A stretch of DNA of 32,908 nucleotides. It comes from an uncultured Clostridia bacterium. Lineage in GTDB: Bacteria; Bacillota; Clostridia; Christensenellales; Borkfalkiaceae. The DNA lies in NCBI GenBank assembly GCA_947627065.1, contig CANQUN010000016.1, positions 1 to 32,908 on the forward strand, given 5' to 3'. Below, piece after piece: positions 32,114 to 32,908 of the stretch; the first letter of the stretch is position 1, and each line of letters begins with the position of its first letter. Under the pieces are notes generated by a model that saw only the letters and a program-made list of their open reading frames with translations, made no database searches and had not been told where the DNA came from. The position numbers and the translations under genes are program-made.

Positions 32114-32908
32114 ATTACATCACCGATGAGAGAAATTCCGTTTGTTTCCTTTATTTTTACATCAATGAAATTTCCCACAATGTTCTTTTCGGAAGTGAAA
32201 TAAGTCATCTTTCCGTGTTCGTCGCGGCCGATGTACATTCCTCTTTTTTCGTCGAAATCGTCAACGAGAACCTCGACCGTTCTGCCCGCATACTTCTTTG
32301 CCTGCCGTAAATTTATGGCGTTTTGCGCTTCTACAAGGCGCATTATCCTGTCCTTTTTGACCTCTTCGGGAATCTGCCCGTCCATGGCGGCGGCAACCGT
32401 GCCCGCACGCGGCGAATACACAAAGGTGAACGCACCCGCGAAATCGGCCTGTTCCACGACGGAGAGCGTGGCGAGAAAGTCCTCTTCCGTTTCCCCGGGG
32501 AAGCCAACCATCACGTCGCTCGTTATGGCTATGTCCCCCACCGTTTCCCTCAGCATCCGCACTTTTGCAAGATAGTCTGCCGAGGTGTAATGCCTGTTCA
32601 TGAGCGAGAGTATCCTGTCCGACCCCGACTGCAAGGGAAGGTGCACGCTGTTGCAGATTTTGGGAGAAGAAGCGACCGTTCGCGCCAACTTTTGGGTGAG
32701 GTCCTTGGGGTGGTTGGACATGAAGCGGATGCGGAATCTTCCGTCTATATCCGCAATTTCCTTTAATAAATCGGAAAAATCGGCCTTTTCGTCGAGGTCC
32801 TTGCCGTAAGAGTTGACGTTTTGCCCGAGCAGGGTTATCTCTTTGTACCCTTGACAGACGAGCCGAGCGACTTCCTCTTTGACGTCGTCTATCCTGCGGC
32901 TGCGCTCC
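32101..32908 (-). CDS. miaB: tRNA i6A37 methylthiotransferase MiaB (5' end outside window)
   Basis: The frame stays open to the window edge (first codon in the window ends at 32905), so the N-terminal part and the CxxxCxxC cluster are missing. The visible ~268 residues begin ERSRRIDDVKEEV and contain LLGQNVNSYG, SNHPKDL, LPLQSGSDRILSLMNRHY, SDVMVGFPGETEEDF and a C-terminal TRAM domain, all typical of MiaB. MiaB finishes the ms2i6A37 modification begun by MiaA four genes downstream. It overlaps mutS, the usual miaB-mutS-mutL-miaA order. Confidence 0.95.
   Translation of the reverse strand, partial: ERSRRIDDVKEEVARLVCQGYKEITLLGQNVNSYGKDLDEKADFSDLLKEIADIDGRFRIRFMSNHPKDLTQKLARTVASSPKICNSVHLPLQSGSDRILSLMNRHYTSADYLAKVRMLRETVGDIAITSDVMVGFPGETEEDFLATLSVVEQADFAGAFTFVYSPRAGTVAAAMDGQIPEEVKKDRIMRLVEAQNAINLRQAKKYAGRTVEVLVDDFDEKRGMYIGRDEHGKMTYFTSEKNIVGNFIDVKIKETNGISLIGDVIWKK

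Overview
This window looks like a chromosomal segment of an endospore-lineage Firmicute (class Clostridia or a close relative), probably an uncultured one. The evidence is gene order and content: a YloU/FakA/RecG cluster divergent from rpmB, a YicC-RpoZ-PriA-Def-Fmt-RsmB-RlmN-RsgA-Rpe-ThiN series, a MiaB-MutS-MutL-MiaA-YnbB series, strong GGAGG ribosome binding sites, and a 23-codon spoVM-like gene between thiN and rpmB. Almost everything is on the minus strand. The plus strand carries only a truncated 3' gene end at the left edge and rpmB. No insertion sequence, prophage, CRISPR array or transposase is visible; this is core genome.

Layout from left to right: (1) 1-105, tail of an unidentified plus-strand gene; (2) 251-526, a minus-strand tRNA-Gly/tRNA-Cys operon with its own promoter and terminator; (3) 562-4778, asp23-fakA-recG read leftwards from a promoter divergent to rpmB (4870-5171); (4) 5323-14826, a long tightly packed operon read leftwards from a promoter at about 14800: yicC, rpoZ, priA, def, fmt, rsmB, rlmN, rsgA, rpe, thiN, spoVM; (5) 14980-19268, pcrA-ligA with its own promoter; (6) 19675-20443, rpsU with a strong promoter, a terminator, and an unidentified gene behind that terminator; (7) 20582-24635, nagA-prmA-mtaB-HIT; (8) 24632-32908, miaB (cut by the window edge)-mutS-mutL-miaA-ynbB-HAD phosphatase running into nagA.

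Functionally the genes cover translation and its maturation (Fmt/Def N-terminal formylation cycle, RsmB, RlmN, RsgA, PrmA, MtaB, MiaA/MiaB, S21, L28), DNA repair and replication restart (MutS/MutL, RecG, PriA, PcrA, LigA), lipid precursor phosphorylation (FakA), and some sugar, thiamine and sulfur amino-acid enzymes. Many neighbours overlap by 4 bases (ATGA or GTGA), which suggests translational coupling.

I did not find a novel defence or mobile system. The items most worth a second look are: the unannotated spoVM micro-gene; absence of the prpC-prkC phosphatase/kinase pair from its usual rlmN-rsgA slot; a structured yicC leader with two mutually exclusive hairpins; tandem AT-rich palindromes between rpoZ and priA; a recurring, extremely C-rich/G-poor transcript sequence in gene gaps that could be Rho-loading sites; and the unidentified gene behind the rpsU terminator. 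All functional statements are from reading the sequence and from family knowledge; no database search was run.
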